Positions 26,288 to 35,778 of a stretch of DNA of 53,841 bases are shown piece after piece (position 1 is the first letter of the stretch; each line of letters opens with the position of its first letter). The position numbers were made by a program, and so were the translations under genes. Source of the stretch: an uncultured Eggerthella sp. (GTDB taxonomy: Bacteria > Actinomycetota > Coriobacteriia > Coriobacteriales > Eggerthellaceae); the NCBI GenBank assembly GCA_902464295.1, contig CABQIW010000009.1:1-53841 (forward strand). The letters are read 5' to 3'. The notes beneath the pieces were generated by a model. That model saw only the letters and a list, made by a program, of their open reading frames with translations. It made no database searches and was not told where the DNA came from.

Positions 26288-27619
26288 CTAGACGATGCCC
26301 TGAGCCATCATCGCATCAGCAAGCTTCTTGAAGCCCGCGATGTTCGCACCCATCACGTAGTTGCCCTCGTGGCCATATTCCTTAGCAGCATCATCAGCAG
26401 CATGGTAAATGCTCTTCATGATCTGCTGGAGCTTCGCATCGACCTCTTCGAAGGTCCAAGAAAGACGCTCGGAGTTCTGAGACATCTCAAGACCAGAGGT
26501 GGCAACGCCGCCAGCGTTCGATGCCTTGCCCGGCATGAAGACAACACCATTGTTCATGAGGCACTCGGTTGCTTCCATAGTGGTAGGCATGTTCGCGCCT
26601 TCGGCAACGATCATGCAGTTATGGGTTGCGAGCTGCTTAGCGTCTTCGAGGTGAAGCTCGTTCTGAGTTGCGCAAGGAAGAGCGATATCAACCGGAATGC
26701 TCCAAACACCACGGCCATCCTTGTACTCAACGCCTTCGCGACGCTTCGCATATTCAGAGATACGGCCGCGCTCGACTTCTTTGATCTGCTTGACGAGCGC
26801 CACATCGATACCGTTCGGATCGTAGATCCAACCCGTGGAGTCGGACAGGGTAACGACCTTAGCGCCGAGCTGCTGAGCCTTCTCGGTCGCGTAGATCGCA
26901 ACGTTACCCGAGCCAGAAACAGCAACGGTCTTGCCCTCGAAGCTGTCATCGTGGCAGTTGAGGTATTCCTGGACGAAGTACACGAGGCCATAGCCCGTTG
27001 CTTCGGTACGAGCGAGCGAACCGCCGTAGGAAAGACCCTTACCGGTAAGAACGCCCTCCCAGACATCCTTGATGCGCTTGTACTGACCGAACATGTAGCC
27101 GATCTCACGAGCGCCGGTTCCGATATCGCCTGCAGGAACATCGGTGTCTGCGCCGATGTGGCGGCAGAGCTCGGTCATGAAGGACTGGCAGAAGCGCATG
27201 ACTTCGTTGTCGGATTTGCCCTTAGGATCGAAGTCAGAACCGCCTTTGCCACCACCCATAGGAAGCGTGGTGAGAGAGTTCTTGAAGATCTGCTCGAAGC
27301 CGAGGAACTTGATGATGGAGAGGTTCACGGAAGGATGCAGACGGATGCCACCCTTATAGGGGCCGATGCAGCTGTTGTACTGCACGCGATAACCACGGTT
27401 TACCTGCACGTTTCCTGCGTCGTCTACCCAAGGAACGCGGAACATGATAACGCGCTCAGGCTCGACCAAGCGCTCGAGCAGCGATGCTTTCTCGTACTCG
27501 GGATGGGCTTCGATGACAGGCTCGAGAGAGGTAAGGACCTCGGTAACAGCCTGGATGAATTCGGGCTCGTTCGGGTTCTTCTCCTTGACAAGCTCGATGA
27601 CGGACTCGACGTAACTCAT
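26288..27619 (-). CDS. gdhA: Glutamate dehydrogenase (hexameric, NADP-type length)
   Basis: 443 residues, the length of hexameric bacterial GDH. Interconverts glutamate with 2-oxoglutarate and ammonium. Seen: GPYKGGIRLHPSVN, the catalytic lysine region MGGGKGGSDFDPKGKSDNEVMRF (about 122-140), the dinucleotide motif VSGSGNVAIYA (about 238) and GANMPTT near residue 345. AGGAGG-like ribosome site precedes the ATG. Single gene; the 190-nt stretch upstream shows no certain feature. Confidence 0.95.
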   Translation of the reverse strand: MSYVESVIELVKEKNPNEPEFIQAVTEVLTSLEPVIEAHPEYEKASLLERLVEPERVIMFRVPWVDDAGNVQVNRGYRVQYNSCIGPYKGGIRLHPSVNLSIIKFLGFEQIFKNSLTTLPMGGGKGGSDFDPKGKSDNEVMRFCQSFMTELCRHIGADTDVPAGDIGTGAREIGYMFGQYKRIKDVWEGVLTGKGLSYGGSLARTEATGYGLVYFVQEYLNCHDDSFEGKTVAVSGSGNVAIYATEKAQQLGAKVVTLSDSTGWIYDPNGIDVALVKQIKEVERGRISEYAKRREGVEYKDGRGVWSIPVDIALPCATQNELHLEDAKQLATHNCMIVAEGANMPTTMEATECLMNNGVVFMPGKASNAGGVATSGLEMSQNSERLSWTFEEVDAKLQQIMKSIYHAADDAAKEYGHEGNYVMGANIAGFKKLADAMMAQGIV

Positions 27620-27828
27620 GTGACCTCCTAATGAATTTTTCGGTAAGTGTATTTAACCAAATGTTCAAAAGATGGAAAAGACCGAGCCATCGAGCTTTAA
27701 CATGCATGTAACAATGCAGCGCTTCAACGAAACGAACTTACAGGCGAATGGAAAAGGAAAGGCAACGAATCTGGGAGCCTCTGCCCGAGCGCGATCCGCT
27801 GCCTTGCAAAAACTTCTCTGCGTACAAG

Positions 27829-29547
27829 CTACATAACAGCCGGTGCAGAAACACCGAGCAAGCCGAGTGTTTGCGCAAGATTGATGCGTGCCGCATCCAC
27901 CAACGCCAAGCGAGCCTTAGTAAGCTCTGCCTCTTCGCCCAGCACGCGGCAATTGGTGTAGAAAGAATGGAAGAGACCAGCAAGATCTTGAGCATAGTGC
28001 GTTAGGCGGAACGGCGCGCGGTCGCGCGCAGCGCCTGCCACCAGATCAGTGAAACCATCTATCGCCTTCATGAGCGCGAGCTCCGATTCATGAGTGAGCA
28101 ACTCGAGCTTCGCATCATCCAAATTGAGCTTCGCAGCCAATTCATCAGGTGAAAGCGCTTCCCAGTCTTCGATGCCCGCTTCAGCAGCTGCCTTACGCAG
28201 GATCGAGCAGATGCGTGCATGCGCATACTGCACGTAATAGACAGGGTTCGTGGCATCTTGTTTCTTCGCAACCTCGATATCGAAATCGATCTGCTGATCG
28301 GAAGAGCGCGAGAGCATGAGATAACGTGTTGCATCAACGCCCACTTCATCGATGAGCTCGCGGAAGGTGATCATCTCGCCTGTGCGCTTCGACATGCGCA
28401 CTGCCTTGCCATCGCGATAGAGATTCACCAGCTGGCCCAGCACCACCTCAAGATCGTTCGGATAGCCCCATGCCGCCATCATCGCTTGACAACGTGGGAT
28501 ATAGCCATGGTGATCGGCGCCCCAAATATCGATCAAGAGATCGTAGCCGCGCTGCTTCTTATCATAGTGATAAGCAACATCGCTCATGAAATACGTGAGC
28601 TCACCATTTTGCTTGATGAGCACGCGGTCCTTCTCGTCGCCGAAGTCGCTCGATTTGAAATACGTTGCGCCATCCTTTTCATAGATGTAGCCGCGCTCGT
28701 TCATGGCATCGAAGGCATGCTGGACCTTCGTCTTGCCGTCTTCACCGGGAACGAAGAGCGAATGCTCGGAGAAATAGGTATCGAACTGCGTACCGAAGAG
28801 CTCGAGCGTATCGCGCACCGACTCCATCATGGCTGCATAGCCGCGCTTTCTAAACTCCTGCCTGCGCTCATCGGGATCGACGAAGAGCCATTTGTCGCCA
28901 TCAGCATCGACGATGACCTGCGCAAGATCCTTCACGTACGCGCCACCATAGGATTGCTCGGGCATCTCGACCGCTTCGCCCAGCAACTGCTGATAACGTA
29001 CCACAAGCGAATCAGCGAAGACGTTCATCTGGTTGCCTTCATCGTTCACGTAGAATTCTTCATCCACCGCATACCCCGCATGGCGCATGACGCGTGCCAT
29101 CGAATCACCGAGCGCCGCCCAACGGCCATGACCCACGTGCATAGGGCCGGTGGGATTCGCAGAAACATACTCAAGGTTCACCTTGCAAGGAACAGCGAGC
29201 TGGGACTTGCCGTATTCTTCCCCGAGATCGCGCACCGCGCGCACTACTGCTTGGAAAGAAGAAGGTTCGAGCGTGAAGTTGATGAAGCCAGGACCAGCGA
29301 TATCCACGCTTTTGATGATGGTATTCTCGGGAAGATGATCGACGATGATCTGGGCGATCTCGCGTGGGTTCTTGTGGGCGACTTTCGCAAGACGCATTGC
29401 GATCGTGCACGCCCAATCGCCGTGTGCTTCTTCACGCGGGCGCTCAAGGCTTGGCTCAGGCACCGTTTCAAGCGCAAGGCTCCCATCGTTCACGCACGCA
29501 GCAAGCGCGCTGCCTACTACCTCTTCCAAAGACTCACGAACCGTCAT
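27829..29547 (-). CDS. argS: Arginyl-tRNA synthetase
   Basis: 572 residues. Class I synthetase with N-terminal tRNA-binding extension (GPGFINFTLEPS), HIGH-like motif GPMHVGHGRWAALGD (about 125), KMSKS-like VRMSKRTGEMITFRELI (about 365) and the C-terminal anticodon-binding DALR domain ending AQTLGLLGVSAPAVM. It follows argF by 86 nt on the same strand, so the two may be co-transcribed. Confidence 0.96.
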   Translation of the reverse strand: MTVRESLEEVVGSALAACVNDGSLALETVPEPSLERPREEAHGDWACTIAMRLAKVAHKNPREIAQIIVDHLPENTIIKSVDIAGPGFINFTLEPSSFQAVVRAVRDLGEEYGKSQLAVPCKVNLEYVSANPTGPMHVGHGRWAALGDSMARVMRHAGYAVDEEFYVNDEGNQMNVFADSLVVRYQQLLGEAVEMPEQSYGGAYVKDLAQVIVDADGDKWLFVDPDERRQEFRKRGYAAMMESVRDTLELFGTQFDTYFSEHSLFVPGEDGKTKVQHAFDAMNERGYIYEKDGATYFKSSDFGDEKDRVLIKQNGELTYFMSDVAYHYDKKQRGYDLLIDIWGADHHGYIPRCQAMMAAWGYPNDLEVVLGQLVNLYRDGKAVRMSKRTGEMITFRELIDEVGVDATRYLMLSRSSDQQIDFDIEVAKKQDATNPVYYVQYAHARICSILRKAAAEAGIEDWEALSPDELAAKLNLDDAKLELLTHESELALMKAIDGFTDLVAGAARDRAPFRLTHYAQDLAGLFHSFYTNCRVLGEEAELTKARLALVDAARINLAQTLGLLGVSAPAVM

Positions 29548-29633
29548 GCGGATCTTCCTTCTCTCTTTCCTATCGATTCGCCCGCAGAGTCACTTCCCTC
29601 TCCAGGCACTGAACTTATGTTGAATAGGACGTT

Positions 29634-30626
29634 CTAGCCCAGCGTAGCAAGCACGATCGCCTTGATCGAGTGCATGCGATTCTCTGCTTCGTCGAAAACC
29701 TTCGACTGGGCGGATTCGAACACCTCATCGGTCACTTCCATCTCGGTAAGGCCGAAGCGCGCCTCGATATCCTGTGCGACCGACGTGTCAGTGTCGTGGA
29801 ATGCAGGCAAGCAATGCAGGAAGATCGCATTATCAGCAGCCATGGCCATGACCTTCGCGTTCACTTGGTACGGAGAAAGCAAGCGGATGCGCTCTTCCCA
29901 GAGGCTTGCTGGCTCACCCATCGAGACCCAAATATCGGTATAAATGATGTTCGCACCCGTGCATCCCTCTTCCACATCGGAAGTGAGGCGGATCTCGCAG
30001 TTGTTCTCTGCAGCGATCGCGCGACAGGTTGCCACCAGCTCATCGTTAGGCATGCATTCCGCTGGGCCGCACGCTGTGAAGTTGATGCCCATCTTCGCGC
30101 TGGCCACCATGAGCGAATTCGCTACATTGTTCTTCGCATCGCCCATGAAGACGAGATTGAGACCCTGGAAATCGCCGAAGTTCTCACGGATCGTGAGCAG
30201 ATCGGCGATCATCTGCGTAGGATGGAATTCGTCGGTAAGGCCGTTCCACACAGGCACGCCCGAATACTCCGCGAGCGTTTCGACGATCTCTTGCCCATAG
30301 CCGCGATATTCGATGCCATCGAACATGCGCCCGAGTACGCGCGCAGTATCCTTGATCGATTCCTTGTTGCCGATCTGGGAACCGGATGGATCGAGATAGG
30401 TAACACCCATGCCCAGATCGTGACCCGCAACCTCGAACGAGCAACGCGTACGCGTGGAGGTCTTCTCAAAGATGAGGACCATGTTCTTGCCTTCAAGATA
30501 GCGATGCGGAATGCCTGCATGCTTCTTTTCCTTGAGATCTTGAGCCAGATCGACCAGGCCAACGATCTCCTCTGAGGTGAAATCGAGCAATTTGAGAAAA
30601 TGCCTACCTGAAAGCGCGTACGACAT
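29634..30626 (-). CDS. argF: Ornithine carbamoyltransferase
   Basis: 330 residues. Joins carbamoyl phosphate and ornithine, or in the catabolic direction splits citrulline. Carbamoyl phosphate motif FEKTSTRTRCSFEVA (about 53), FHPTQMIADLLTI (about 138) and the ornithine/Cys motif FLHCLPAFHDTD (about 272) are intact. No arcA, arcC or other arg gene is beside it, so anabolic versus arginine-deiminase use cannot be decided here. Lies between copA and argS in the same direction. Confidence 0.95.
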   Translation of the reverse strand: MSYALSGRHFLKLLDFTSEEIVGLVDLAQDLKEKKHAGIPHRYLEGKNMVLIFEKTSTRTRCSFEVAGHDLGMGVTYLDPSGSQIGNKESIKDTARVLGRMFDGIEYRGYGQEIVETLAEYSGVPVWNGLTDEFHPTQMIADLLTIRENFGDFQGLNLVFMGDAKNNVANSLMVASAKMGINFTACGPAECMPNDELVATCRAIAAENNCEIRLTSDVEEGCTGANIIYTDIWVSMGEPASLWEERIRLLSPYQVNAKVMAMAADNAIFLHCLPAFHDTDTSVAQDIEARFGLTEMEVTDEVFESAQSKVFDEAENRMHSIKAIVLATLG

Positions 30627-30757
30627 GCGTCCTCCTTGAAGGTTGTTTCAAACGAAAAGATTATTGTATATCTCTTCGCGCGCTTTCGTGCCCCAGGCAG
30701 GTGAAGTCTGCGATTTTCTGGGCGAAACGGCGTGTGGCCACCAAAGGCAACCTCGCA

Positions 30758-32998
30758 CTAGTGAAAACGCTTCAGAAGAAGGGAGTTGCAAACGACCGTC
30801 ACGCTCGAGAGCGCCATCGCCGCACCCGCAAGCGCAGGAGCCAGGATGCCCACCGCCGCGAGCGGGATCATGATGCAGTTATAGATGAGCGCCCAAAACA
30901 GATTCTGCTTGATCTTGCGCATGGTGGCCTTCGAAAGCCGCAGGCTAGTGACAAGATCGCGCAGGTGATTGCGCATGAGCACGACCGAACCTGCCTCGAG
31001 TGCAACATCCGTGCCCGATGCCATCGCGATGCCAACATCTGCTGCGGCAAGTGCCGGTGCGTCGTTGATGCCATCCCCCACGAAGGCAACGGTTCTCGTG
31101 CCTTGCTTTGAGCTGGCGCGCGAGTCAGCTGCTTCAAGCGACGCCTTAACGGTTTCAACGCATTCCGCTTTCTCAAGCGGCTTGACCCCCGCGAACACGT
31201 TATCTGATGCGATGCCAACCTCAGAAGCGATGCGCGCAGCCTGCGCGGCGTTATCGCCCGTAACCATATAGCTTGTAATGTCGTAGTTTCGCTTCAGCGT
31301 CTCGATCGTCTGCTTGGCATCTGGCTTAGCTTCGTCCGAGAACTCGAATCCGCCCACTTCAGCACCATCAATGAACACCAAAGAGCCAACCTTCACCTGA
31401 TGCCCCTCGACTTCGCCTTCGACACCTTCGCCGACAAGCGCACGAAAGTTGCTTACGGCAGGAAGCACCAGTCCGCGTGCTTGAGCGTATTCAACGACTG
31501 CGCGGGCAAGCGGATGCTCGCTCTTCGTTTCGAGCGCAGCGGCAAGACGAAGGTTCTCGGACGTGAGCGAGCACGAAACTACCTGAGGCTTCCCCACCGT
31601 GATCGTACCGGTCTTGTCGAACACCGCTGCGTCAAGCTTTCCAAGACGTTCGAGCACTTCACCATCTTTGATAAGAATACCCAGCTGAGCGCCTTTGCCC
31701 ATGCCTACCATGAGCGCAGTTGGCGTTGCAAGGCCAAGCGCGCAGGGGCACGCTACAACGATGACCGCGATCGCAGGCAAAAGGGACTGCGTGAGCAGCG
31801 TATTCGCACCAGCTGGCGGAACGAAGAAGAACCAGATACAGAACGTGATGAGCGAAATTCCTAGGATGCACGGCACGAAGATCGATGCGATCTTATCCGC
31901 CAAGCGCTGCACGGGAGCTTTCGAGCCCTGCGCATCCTCAACCGCCCGTATGATGCGCGCAAGCGTCGAATCGCTTCCTACACGCAATGCGCGCACCGTA
32001 ATGGCACCTGTGGTGTTCACTGTGCCGCCCGTAACGCTATCTCCTGGGTGCTTCGTCACTGGCAGCGCTTCGCCAGTGAGCATGGATTCATCGATCTCGG
32101 TCGATCCTTCGATCACTTCCCCATCGACAGCCACCTTCTCACCTGGTCCAACAAGTACGCTGTCTCCCACGACCACCTGGGCAAGCGGGATCTCTACCAC
32201 CGTACCGCCGCGCTGCACCTGCGCTGTCGGCGGCGTAAGGTTGATGAGCGCCTCGATCGCCTGGTTGGTTGCTCCCTTTGCGCGCGTCTCCAGAATCTTT
32301 CCGAGCAAAACGAACGTGATGAGCATCGCGCAAGTTTCGAAATAAGGCATACCTTCATTGATAGCGAGAGCCACTTCAGCATCGCTCCAGTTGTTCGCAA
32401 TGACCGGCAAGAACGTGATCCAAAGCGAGAAGAGAAACGCGATCGTGGTACCGAGCGCAACGAGCACATCCATATTCGCGCTCCCACTGCGCAAAGAATC
32501 GAATGCGCCCTTATAGAAACGTGAGCCACAGCCGAACTGCACGGGCAGCGTGAGCACAAGAAGCAGGATATTGCCTGCAAACATCGCTTGCACGTGCGTT
32601 GCTGCGCCACCGAAGAAAGCGCTTGCGATGAAGTGCCCTACTGCCATATGCCAACCAGGGATCATGCCGATCGAGAAGATGATCACGGTAAGAATGGCAG
32701 ACACCACGAATACCTTGAGGTCGTGCTTGCGCTCTGCTGCCTCTTTCGCGCGGCGATGCTCATCGACCAAAGGCGCATCTTCAGCGATGAGTTCCGCTGT
32801 AAAGGGCAGATCGTCGAAGACCTTCAGCATGTCATCCACGCTCGCCTGAGAAGGGTCGAACGTCACACGCCCCGTGTTGTTCGCAAGATTGACCGCGACG
32901 TCGATAACGCTTGGCAGTGCACGATAATGCTTCTCGACATTAGCCACGCAATTCGCACAATGCATACCATCGATCGCTATTCTTATCGTTTGCTCCAT
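30758..32998 (-). CDS. copA: Copper-translocating P1B-type ATPase
   Basis: 746 residues. One N-terminal heavy-metal domain with GMHCANCV (residues 11-18), eight membrane helices, actuator motif SMLTGEALPVTKHPGD, membrane metal site CPCALGLATPTA, phosphorylation site DKTGTITVGKP, the HP motif HPLARAVVEYA, and hinge GDGINDAPALAAADVGIA. The CPC motif marks Cu+/Ag+ export. Single gene with its own promoter and a possible metal-sensor operator just upstream. Confidence 0.94.
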   Translation of the reverse strand: MEQTIRIAIDGMHCANCVANVEKHYRALPSVIDVAVNLANNTGRVTFDPSQASVDDMLKVFDDLPFTAELIAEDAPLVDEHRRAKEAAERKHDLKVFVVSAILTVIIFSIGMIPGWHMAVGHFIASAFFGGAATHVQAMFAGNILLLVLTLPVQFGCGSRFYKGAFDSLRSGSANMDVLVALGTTIAFLFSLWITFLPVIANNWSDAEVALAINEGMPYFETCAMLITFVLLGKILETRAKGATNQAIEALINLTPPTAQVQRGGTVVEIPLAQVVVGDSVLVGPGEKVAVDGEVIEGSTEIDESMLTGEALPVTKHPGDSVTGGTVNTTGAITVRALRVGSDSTLARIIRAVEDAQGSKAPVQRLADKIASIFVPCILGISLITFCIWFFFVPPAGANTLLTQSLLPAIAVIVVACPCALGLATPTALMVGMGKGAQLGILIKDGEVLERLGKLDAAVFDKTGTITVGKPQVVSCSLTSENLRLAAALETKSEHPLARAVVEYAQARGLVLPAVSNFRALVGEGVEGEVEGHQVKVGSLVFIDGAEVGGFEFSDEAKPDAKQTIETLKRNYDITSYMVTGDNAAQAARIASEVGIASDNVFAGVKPLEKAECVETVKASLEAADSRASSKQGTRTVAFVGDGINDAPALAAADVGIAMASGTDVALEAGSVVLMRNHLRDLVTSLRLSKATMRKIKQNLFWALIYNCIMIPLAAVGILAPALAGAAMALSSVTVVCNSLLLKRFH

Positions 32999-33037
32999 AC
33001 GGTTCCTCTTTACTAAAGCGTTATTCTAATAGCTTAC

Positions 33038-33083
33038 ATATGAGCATCTGTTCACATGTTATCAGCATTATGAGCAGTGTCAA
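33038..33083 (-). promoter_or_regulatory. copA promoter with overlapping ArsR/SmtB-like inverted repeat
   Basis: On the minus strand, -35 TTGACA (33083-33078), 16-nt spacer, -10 TAACAT (33061-33056). Directly overlapping is the imperfect palindrome ATATGAGCATCTGTTCACAT (33038-33057), similar to the ATGAACA-N2-TGTTCAT pattern of ArsR/SmtB-family metal-sensor operators. No such regulator gene is in the window. Confidence 0.42.
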
Positions 33084-33153
33084 TGAAATAAAGTTTACCA
33101 TGACAAACATACATGATAAAAAAAGCCTGATCGAGGCAGGCAGAGAATGTTTA

Positions 33154-33230
33154 TGGCGCGCCCAGTAGGATTCGAACCTACGACCTTTGGATTAGAAGTC
33201 CACTGCTCTATCCAGCTGAGCTATGGGCGC
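33154..33230 (-). tRNA. tRNA-Arg (TCT)
   Basis: Minus strand: acceptor starts GCGCCCA, D-arm GCTC/GAGC, anticodon stem GTGGA/TCCAA-type with loop CTTCTAA (anticodon TCT), T-arm TAGG with loop TTCGAAT, and encoded CCA. Confidence 0.92.
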
Positions 33231-33307
33231 AAAACGTGATTATTATAGCCTAGGAATTCAACTGCGTCTGCCGCAAGCCACACGAGCGCGAAAAAACAAC
33301 GCGAAAC

Positions 33308-33339
33308 AGGAAAAGGCTCCCTAAAGAGAGCCTTTTCCT
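33308..33339 (-). terminator. Terminator after Gfo/Idh gene
   Basis: Twelve-base arms AGGAAAAGGCTC and GAGCCTTTTCCT with an eight-base loop, 27 nt past the stop of the oxidoreductase gene. Confidence 0.65.
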
Positions 33340-33365
33340 GCTGTATTGAAGTAAAGGAAAGTGTC

Positions 33366-34412
33366 TTAGTCGATTTCGACGAGCTTACCAGTCTCCGCTG
33401 ATTCAAGGATCGCATTGATGACCTTGAGCGTTGCAACGCCATCCTCGCCGGTGCAGCGCGGTACCGTTTCTCGCCCAAGACAGAGGTCTGCAAAATGCTC
33501 GATCTCTGCCGTCATCGGGTCGTTCTTCTCGACATCGAAGTGCTCCGTGACGAGTTTCTCTGCCCAGCCGTAATGATCATCGTCAACATAGTGATAGAAA
33601 TCCATGTTCGGGAAACCGAATGAACCCTGCGTGCCGAAGAAGCGCAGGCTGTTCTCGCCTGGACACCACTGGAAGAAGTGGTTTTCCTCAGCAGCCAAGT
33701 CATAGTTCCACGGGCCCGGCGTGCCATCGGAGATGAAATAGGTTGCCGTAACGCCATTATCGAATTCGATCACGATAGAAGCAGAATCTTCGACTTCGTT
33801 ACCACGGATCGTATTGCGTGCAGCGGCATAAACGCGCGTGACCTTCATGCCGGTGGTGTAGTTCAGATCGTCGATATCGTGGATCGCATTGATGAGGAAC
33901 GGACCGCCACCCTTTTTCGTGTGCCATTCCACATCCCAATAGTTATAGGGTTTCGCAATAGCATACGTGGCTTGAACGCCAACCAGATCGCCCAACTTGC
34001 CCGAAGCGATGAAATCACGCAGGAACAAGTACTTTGTAGAAGAACGGCGATGATGACCGATGAGCAACGTGGCATCTGCCTCCTTGCACATCGCGATGAT
34101 CTCGTTCGCCTCTTCTACCGTGTTGGCAATGGGCTTTTCGAGCAAGATATTGCGAACACCTGCATCGAGCGCATTACGGGTCGCGCTCACATGCAGGCCA
34201 TTCGGCAGCGCGATCGCAACCGCATCGAGCGGTACCTCATTGAGCAGCTCAGTATAATCCGCATAGAGCGGCACCTCAAGCTCGGCAGCAACATCTTCAG
34301 CTTGCTGACCAAAACCAGCAACTGCCACCAAATCATAATCGGGATTCTTCTTCGCATCGCGCGCTATCTTCGAACCCTGATTCAATCCGAATACGGCAAA
34401 TCTAATAGCCAT
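33366..34412 (-). CDS. Gfo/Idh/MocA family NAD(P)-dependent oxidoreductase
   Basis: 348 residues. N-terminal Rossmann domain (FAVFGLNQGSKIARDAKKN), then PNGLHVSATRNAL and the family signature LLEKPIANTVEEANEI (Lys of EKP is catalytic, about residue 95), followed by IGHHRRSS and the C-terminal alpha/beta substrate domain. The family oxidises sugars or cyclitols; the substrate is not readable. It lies 90 nt downstream of an aroE-type gene on the same strand, so the pair may act on quinate/shikimate-like compounds (inference). Confidence 0.85.
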   Translation of the reverse strand: MAIRFAVFGLNQGSKIARDAKKNPDYDLVAVAGFGQQAEDVAAELEVPLYADYTELLNEVPLDAVAIALPNGLHVSATRNALDAGVRNILLEKPIANTVEEANEIIAMCKEADATLLIGHHRRSSTKYLFLRDFIASGKLGDLVGVQATYAIAKPYNYWDVEWHTKKGGGPFLINAIHDIDDLNYTTGMKVTRVYAAARNTIRGNEVEDSASIVIEFDNGVTATYFISDGTPGPWNYDLAAEENHFFQWCPGENSLRFFGTQGSFGFPNMDFYHYVDDDHYGWAEKLVTEHFDVEKNDPMTAEIEHFADLCLGRETVPRCTGEDGVATLKVINAILESAETGKLVEID

Positions 34413-34502
34413 GTTATTACCCCTCCATTTTTCCTTGTATATCTGAAATTCTTCTGGTGTTTACCCTTGAACACCATACATGAGATCGCGAATAGCGCGT
34501 TC

Positions 34503-35363
34503 TTAGTCGAAGAATTTTTCTTGGACCAGCTCCGTGGGCATTTCCTTACCTACCCAAATATCTTCAGCGATAGCAGCTTGCCACAGAAGCATGCCAAGAC
34601 CGTTGATGACCTTGAGCCCCTTAGCTTCAGCATCTTCGAGCAACTTCGTCTTGCGCGGCACGTAGATAACATCTGCAACAACCAGACCATCGACAAGGAA
34701 CTCGGCAGGAACAACGCTTATTCCTTCCAGATCGCCCATGCCAACATTGGTAGCATTGATGAGCAATACCGATTCCGCGATAGAAGCCTTCATGGCATCC
34801 TTGTCTGCCATGTCGACCAAACGAATGTCGCACCCGGTTTTTTCAGCAATATGCGCGATATGCTCCGCTGCGGCATCGTATGAATCGTTCTTTCGCTTAT
34901 AGACATCGATCGCAGCAACACCATCGAGAGCGGCCTGAGTATAGATCGCCATTGCGGCGCCACCTGCGCCCATTACCGTGACCTTCTTACCAACCACATC
35001 AACGCCATTTTCTTTTATATTGCGCATGAAGCCCGCGCCATCGGTGTTGTGACCGATCGCTTTGCCATCTTTGATGACAACCGTATTGATAGCGCCCATC
35101 AGCTCAGCAGCTGGAGAGACCTCATCCAAGTAACGCGAAATATAGGTCTTATGCGGCATGGTGACGTTATAACCGAGAAACCCAAGCTCTTTCATGCCGT
35201 TTACAGCAGCTTCGAGTTGATCAGGCTCGACATTGTAAGCAAGGTATACGCAATCGACGCCAAGCTGTTCGAAAGAAAACGTATGCATAGCGGGTGAAAG
35301 CGAATGTTCAACAGGTGAGCCGATCAGGCAGATCGTTTTCGTGTGGCCGGAAATAGTCGGCAT
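34503..35363 (-). CDS. aroE: Shikimate dehydrogenase family (AroE)
   Basis: 286 residues. Substrate site EHSLSPAMHTFSFEQL (about 18), catalytic Lys in NVTMPHKTYISRYLDE (about 66), Asp partner in NTDGAGFMRNIKENG, and the NADP motif VMGAGGAAMAIYTQAAL (about 130). Reduces 3-dehydroshikimate in aromatic synthesis, but paralogues serve quinate/shikimate breakdown. Association with a Gfo/Idh enzyme instead of aro genes makes a catabolic or special role possible. Confidence 0.88.
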   Translation of the reverse strand: MPTISGHTKTICLIGSPVEHSLSPAMHTFSFEQLGVDCVYLAYNVEPDQLEAAVNGMKELGFLGYNVTMPHKTYISRYLDEVSPAAELMGAINTVVIKDGKAIGHNTDGAGFMRNIKENGVDVVGKKVTVMGAGGAAMAIYTQAALDGVAAIDVYKRKNDSYDAAAEHIAHIAEKTGCDIRLVDMADKDAMKASIAESVLLINATNVGMGDLEGISVVPAEFLVDGLVVADVIYVPRKTKLLEDAEAKGLKVINGLGMLLWQAAIAEDIWVGKEMPTELVQEKFFD

Positions 35364-35610
35364 AGTGAGTCCTTTTCTCCTTTAGAAACACCGCGTGAAC
35401 GAACGAGCGGTGTTCAACCCCTTCAAGGGAAAACACGAGTTTTCCTCTCACCATTGTTTCTGTTTTCTCCCAAAAGTTCAATAGGGCGCGTGGATTTTTC
35501 GTTCTGCCTTAACGGCATCCTTGCTCCCATTGAACTGAGCAACAGAGCTTCCTCTCCCCTGCTCGATACTGACCCGTTCGCCAATTTGGACAACCTTGTA
35601 AGTATCCATT

Positions 35611-35619
35611 TGCTATAAT
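35611..35619 (+). promoter_or_regulatory. Extended -10 promoter of tRNA-Pro/tRNA-Gly
   Basis: TGCTATAAT is a consensus extended -10, 15 nt before tRNA-Pro. No clear -35 at 17 nt. Confidence 0.6.
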
Positions 35620-35634
35620 GATGCAACGTCGCGT

Positions 35635-35711
35635 CGGGATGTGGCGCAGTTTGGTAGCGCGCCTGCTTTGGGAGCAGGATGTCGCAGGTTCGAATCCTGT
35701 CATCCCGACCA
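35635..35711 (+). tRNA. tRNA-Pro (TGG)
   Basis: Acceptor CGGGATG/CATCCCG, D-arm GCGC, anticodon stem CCTGC/GCAGG with loop TTTGGGA (anticodon TGG), T-arm CAGG with loop TTCGAAT, CCA encoded. Eight bases before the tRNA-Gly fragment. Confidence 0.94.
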
Positions 35712-35719
35712 TTTTTTTT

Positions 35720-35760
35720 GCGGGTGTAGTTCAATGGTAGAACTCCAGCCTTCCAAGCTG
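35720..35760 (+). pseudogene. tRNA-Gly (TCC), 5' half only, cut by element insertion
   Basis: GCGGGTG acceptor strand, D-arm GTTC/GAAC, and the anticodon arm CCAGC-CTTCCAA-GCTG with anticodon TCC are exact tRNA-Gly. From 35761 the sequence no longer follows a tRNA: no T-loop, no matching acceptor strand (CACCCGC). The gene is therefore split here and its 3' part is expected at the far end of the inserted element, outside the window. Confidence 0.8.
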
Positions 35761-35778
35761 CTGAGGCGGTAATGAACT

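Noticed and set aside
26264..27631. 455-codon plus-strand frame opposite gdhA
   Set aside because: Antisense to glutamate dehydrogenase; no domain pattern.
28219..29637. 472-codon plus-strand frame opposite argS
   Set aside because: Antisense to a certain arginyl-tRNA synthetase; His- and Ile-rich shadow composition.
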